Part shown: piece by piece, positions 59,865 to 64,000 of the stretch
How the letters are laid out: each line of letters starts with the position of its first letter
How positions within the stretch are numbered: position 1 is the first letter of the stretch
Assembly (NCBI GenBank): GCA_021613375.1
Contig: CM038710.1
Coordinates: 29,201,763-29,265,762, forward strand
Length of the DNA stretch: 64,000 nt
Origin: Megaleporinus macrocephalus
Taxonomy: Eukaryota > Chordata > Actinopteri > Characiformes > Anostomidae
Direction: 5' to 3'
Notes under the pieces: model-generated
Seen by the model: only the letters and a program-made list of their open reading frames with translations
What the model was told of the DNA's origin: nothing
The model's database searches: none
Position numbers and translations under genes: made by a program

Positions 59865-62800
59865 GTAAGATTCAGCTTGTCACTGGGTTGCATGCATTTC
59901 TTGACAAGTGTTTTATATACAATCTGAATACATGAGCGCAGCTTGTGTGTACAGACTGAGATCTGAAGAAGATTTCAGAATAAGGAAGCATGTGAGGGTG
60001 CTGTGTGCTGGGAACGTCACAGCAGGCCCTATTGAGTGTGACATGACAGAGAACAGACCTGTTGATTAGAGCGAAAGACGGTCTCTACTGAGGAGGGAAT
60101 TGCTATCTGGCCCTTTAGGATCCATTAAGTCCCCTGCATTGTATCAGTAACAGAGTAACAGAAACATAATCAAGTGAACAAGCAAACAAAATCCACAATT
60201 TGCTGTAAATCTTTTCCAGAAAGAGCTTTTTTTTTAATGGTGTATGTTGGGCAGCCCCTAGTAGAAATGCAAGCTGCTTCAGCTTTTCTCTATATCTCTT
60301 CAGTTGGTGATGTGATCTATCACGAAGAGCTATCATAGTAGGTTTCATAGTATGAAACATAGTATGTAAAACCTTTTCTGGTCATCATGACCATTATATA
60401 TAAAGAGACTCACCTGGTCAAGTAAGGGTTTCATAAGGTTTGCATAAGATATCATGCTCCAAGAGAAGAGAAGGAGCAGCTTCATACATTTGTTAGGCAT
60501 CAAAAATTGATATATGCAGGACACAGGCGCACGGGAATACACCGTGTAATTTACTTCATGTTGTACAATGTAGCTACTACTGTCTGTGTTTTTCAAACAT
60601 TAAGACATGCTATGGGAGCTGTTGTCCTCCCTAAGTAACTCTGAGAATGGATTAGGTTGGGCAGTGCATTAGTCTGGCCGCGTTCGCGTCGTGAGCGAAA
60701 TTGTCTGCAGCCCCCAGGCGTGAATTATCTGATCACACTGCAGTGCTGGTAAAGAGGTGGAATGATTATCTATGCCACGAAACAGAGCAGGTGGTTGTTT
60801 TCGTGCTCTATAGAGAGATAAATCTGCTGATTCAAAAGCTTTCATAATTCAGCTTTCCATAATTGATTATGGCTGGTGATGCTGAGCAAATGAACTGAAA
60901 ATGAAAATGCTGAGAAGAAAACAACATGCTAACACTTGAACCCTGCTACATAACACTGACATAACCATGCCATAAATATCTCACAGCAGATGTTATATAC
61001 GGTCATGTGTTAACAGACTGCAGATCCAGTAACATAACAGGGGAATGTTATTAATATCATTGATTGCCACATGTCACTGATGATTTGATGGCTAACTAGA
61101 GTACTAACTAGAGCCAAAGTTAGCATGTGACATAAGCCATCTGGGGATGGATTGTTGACCAGGCCACTGGGGAGACTCTACAGGGGTATCTGAATGCCAG
61201 GGACACTAGGGGGCCTTAGACCACAACAGTAGAGGTGGCCCAAATACTTTGAACCAGCCTCTGCAGATTAAATGAGCAAACAGTTCGCTATGTAGAAATA
61301 GTGGAACAATTAAATAAACAAAGAAATGATGTCAGTTCTCAGGCTCCTCAAGTTTTATATTATTATTTGGACTTGTTCTAAATGAATGTTTTAGATTATT
61401 TTAAATCATCTTTTATAATATACTATAATATATAATCATATAAGACAATAAGATATCTCACATGAATAAGGCACATGAAAGTATTTTTGAAACAAAATAA
61501 CAAACTAATTTCTAGTATTGTTAAAAAAACATGGGATATTGTTAAATCTCACTTGTGTTGCTTTTTTGATTAGTTGTCTGGTCAGTAATGAGTATCCAGG
61601 AAATCAGTCCCTGATAATATCAAACATTGTGGAAAATTGCAGTCAGGAAATTTGCTGGAAACAGCAAAATGACACAGCAAAATCTGTAATGGCAGCCTAT
61701 GAATATGTTTATGATGTAGTCGTATCAGTGTTATGTAGAAAATATGTAGAAACATAAAATCCTTAAAAGGCTTATAAAAAAGTTTCTCAGTTGTTCTAAA
61801 GTAAAAAAAATTGCTCATACTCCGAATGCGCTACAAAACAGTTTAGAGAAACACTTAGGCAATCAACGCCCACCTGAACAATCAACAATGAAGCACTGAT
61901 TACTGTGTAGGAGGTTCCTCCCGAATGTGTGATTACAGCTTGGCTAGCCTGACAGCTTAATGGCCCCACAACTGTCTATGAAGCAAACAGAAAGTGAGTC
62001 ACACGCCTTAAATGAGGAACAAGGTGGACAAAATGATTGCTTTCACTGGACACCGACCAGCTGCAGTGGGATGCTAAGACATAACATAACTCTCCAGTCC
62101 ATTGGACTTTGTACTGGAGAACCATCACTAAATATGAGATTACATTTAGAGCTTATAACAATTTAAAGTTAGTAAAAACTGAGAAATACTGACGTACTAC
62201 GTATTAGAAGCAACAAATGCATTCCAATGAAATGTTCTGGTATGGCATTTAAATGTGTGTTATAGTACATAACTGTGCTTTTTAGCCAAACACTGTCATG
62301 ATGTCATCTATGTGTTCCATGTAGGTCTTACATTGAGCAACACTAGGACATCTGTCAGGATTCATGCAAACATTCACCTACATGCAGCACACAGTAATTT
62401 CAAAGGGCTATTCACTCTTCACTAACAATGAATGAAAATGAGTCTTGTCTATAATTCTACAGGAATCATGTGGCAGTTGGTATGATGGCAATGCAAATAC
62501 ACATCCAGGCCAGTCTTGCACCTGAACTCTCTTATTGTGAAGCCATGTGGCTTGGAGTTGTCTTGCTGAAACAGTGTGTTCCCCTAAAATGCCTATTTAG
62601 CCCACAAAATTATTAGTTCACAGATGTACCAAATTGGTAACAATTGGGATGGTTCTTTTGCCCGTTTGTCTCAGAGTCATGGCGTCCAGTATATCCAAAA
62701 ACAATCTTAAAGATGCAAACATCAGACCACAGTTTCCACTTCAGTCAATCTCAGATGAGCTTTAGCCCAGAGATGTTGGCAGTGTACTGGATGCTGTTGA

Positions 62801-64000
62801 TGTACGGCCTCTGCTAGGAATCATAAAGTACATTTGTAGACACAGTGGTCTGAGGGATCAAAGGGATTGAAAGTTATAGGCCTGTAGAGCTTTCTCTGGA
62901 TTTCCAGAAGCTTTTGATGATATGAACTGTAGAAGGTGAAGTACCTGGAATCAGTGGTGAGCCTCAACCTGTCTTCACTTATAAGGAACTTCCTTGGATG
63001 CAGCCTGTACACCCAAACATGATGCATTTTTTTACAAAAAAAATCTAAGAAATTTAAGTGGTAAAACATTAAACATCTTGTCTTTGTATTTTTCTAACTT
63101 AATAAAGGTCGAAGTAGATTTACAAACCACTGCTTTCTGTTTTTATTTGCATTTTACTGACTTGTTCCTTATTTTATAGAATTGTAAGATTTGTAAGAAA
63201 CAAGCCTGACAGACATTCATAAGCATTGTAATGTTTTGTTATCAACATGTATTGGAATCACTGAAAGGCTGTGCTTGGTTTGCTGTTAGTCAGTTTTTAT
63301 TTTTTTGCTCTTTTAAAACTCTGATTATTTAATTAGTTTGCAAAACAATTTGTATATTACGTATATGCTAATATAATCAGTGATGCCGACCCTACTTAAA
63401 TGTATTTGCCCAAAACATTCAGAGCCAACTTTTCATCCCCAAGGTTTCTTTGTATTCCTCATTTCTGCATTATTATTGTTAAATAGAACAACAGTTATTC
63501 ATCAGTGACCTACTGAGCCTCTGCGGTTTAAACTTTGATTTCCGTGTAATAGGAAACCAGGAAGGGGTTTGATTTTGGGTCTTTATCAGTTTGCAGTCCT
63601 AACCTGTAAATCTAGGACTGGATATGATGCTTCCTCTCTGATAACAAGTAAGCAGATAATGAGTAAATGTCCTTGAGTAATTGAGTAAATGGCTAGATCT
63701 TTGATATAACATCAGGTCCCAGGTCAACATGGTGGAGAACCTTTCTGACCAGCCACTTGGCATATCATCCAGTTTCCATATGCCACGTCTCAGTGACTTT
63801 CTATTCATTGCTGTCCTTTGTACCTTTACCCCCGTAGGGTGACTGAATAGATTGTTTCTCTGTTGCTCCCCTCCTGCTGCAGTGGTGGATGGGGTGGATT
63901 GTAGGTGGTTCTCTCTTAAACTCCTAGCAGATTTCATAATCATTCTGCTTAAGGTTGCCTTCTCATCATAGGCCACATTCACCTGTTAAGCATAACCCCC
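59865..64000 (+). other. start of ampd2 intron 1
   Basis: 4.1 kb with no recognised exon. It contains a degenerate transposon fragment at 62464-63060. A 127-codon open frame on the minus strand at 63599-63982 has no similarity that I recognise. Confidence 0.6.
62464..63060 (-). mobile_element. degenerate DNA transposon fragment
   Basis: The stretch 'gatgagctttagcccagaga', with 'gaccacagtttccacttcag' before it and 'gatgatatgaactgtagaag' after it, follows the order of a transposon coding region that is widespread in fish. It is read here antisense and broken by many stops. Family not assigned. Confidence 0.45.

Noticed and set aside
59360..59893. 177-codon minus-strand open frame rich in Arg and Glu
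   Set aside because: It is the complement of the CT-rich leader and first coding exon of ampd2. The (RE)n-like sequence comes from the GA/CT repeat.
63599..63982. 127-codon minus-strand open frame
   Set aside because: No recognisable domain, and it lies in what should be ampd2 intron 1. It might be a transposon remnant, but I see no ends or relatives in the window.

Overview
This is a vertebrate nuclear window, almost certainly from a ray-finned fish. It holds spliced genes with GT-AG introns, dispersed DNA transposons of types common in teleosts, and the gene order gpr61 - gnai3 - gnat2 - ampd2, which is the conserved order of human 1p13 (GPR61-GNAI3-GNAT2-AMPD2). A large imperfectly palindromic repeat with broken copies near 9.8, 10.3, 48.3-49.7 and 56.2 kb looks, from memory, like one abundant in otophysan fish (characins, catfish, electric fish). 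That lineage call is an inference. LAYOUT: 1-2029 is upstream sequence with a hAT-like repeat. gpr61 has an uninterrupted CDS at 2326-3705 (+), probably preceded by a spliced 5' UTR exon boundary at 2029/2030. 3.7-12.7 kb is repeat-rich intergenic DNA. gnai3 (+) has a CpG-rich promoter at about 12.7-13.3 kb, eight coding exons from 13339 to 29221 (354 codons) and a probable non-coding 3' UTR exon from 31543. gnat2 (-) has eight coding exons from 42720 down to 36151 (354 codons) and converges on gnai3. 43-59.7 kb is intergenic: a retroposon tail, nested hAT and palindromic elements, and a striking pyrimidine-rich tandem array of about 5.9 kb (50121-56011). At 59780-59864 the first coding exon of ampd2 (+) begins; the rest of that gene lies beyond the window. 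FUNCTION: Gpr61 is an orphan class A receptor. Gnai3 is an inhibitory G-protein alpha subunit. Gnat2 is cone transducin alpha, which couples cone opsins to phosphodiesterase 6. Ampd2 is AMP deaminase. gnai3 and gnat2 are ancient tandem duplicates in tail-to-tail orientation, and all eight coding exons match in length (118, 43, 142, 158, 129, 130, 154 and 191 nt). MOST NOTABLE: (i) a decayed second copy of gnat2 exon 3 inside gnat2 intron 1, and a separate intronic segment of about 350 bp present in both intron 1 and intron 2 at about 97% identity; (ii) a GC-AG intron in gnat2; (iii) the two-unit minisatellite with a 173-bp higher-order repeat; (iv) several transposon insertions resolved to their 8-bp target-site duplications, including one nested in a palindromic element and one composite element. 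I found no protein-coding system that looks truly new. All coordinates and translations were read by eye.
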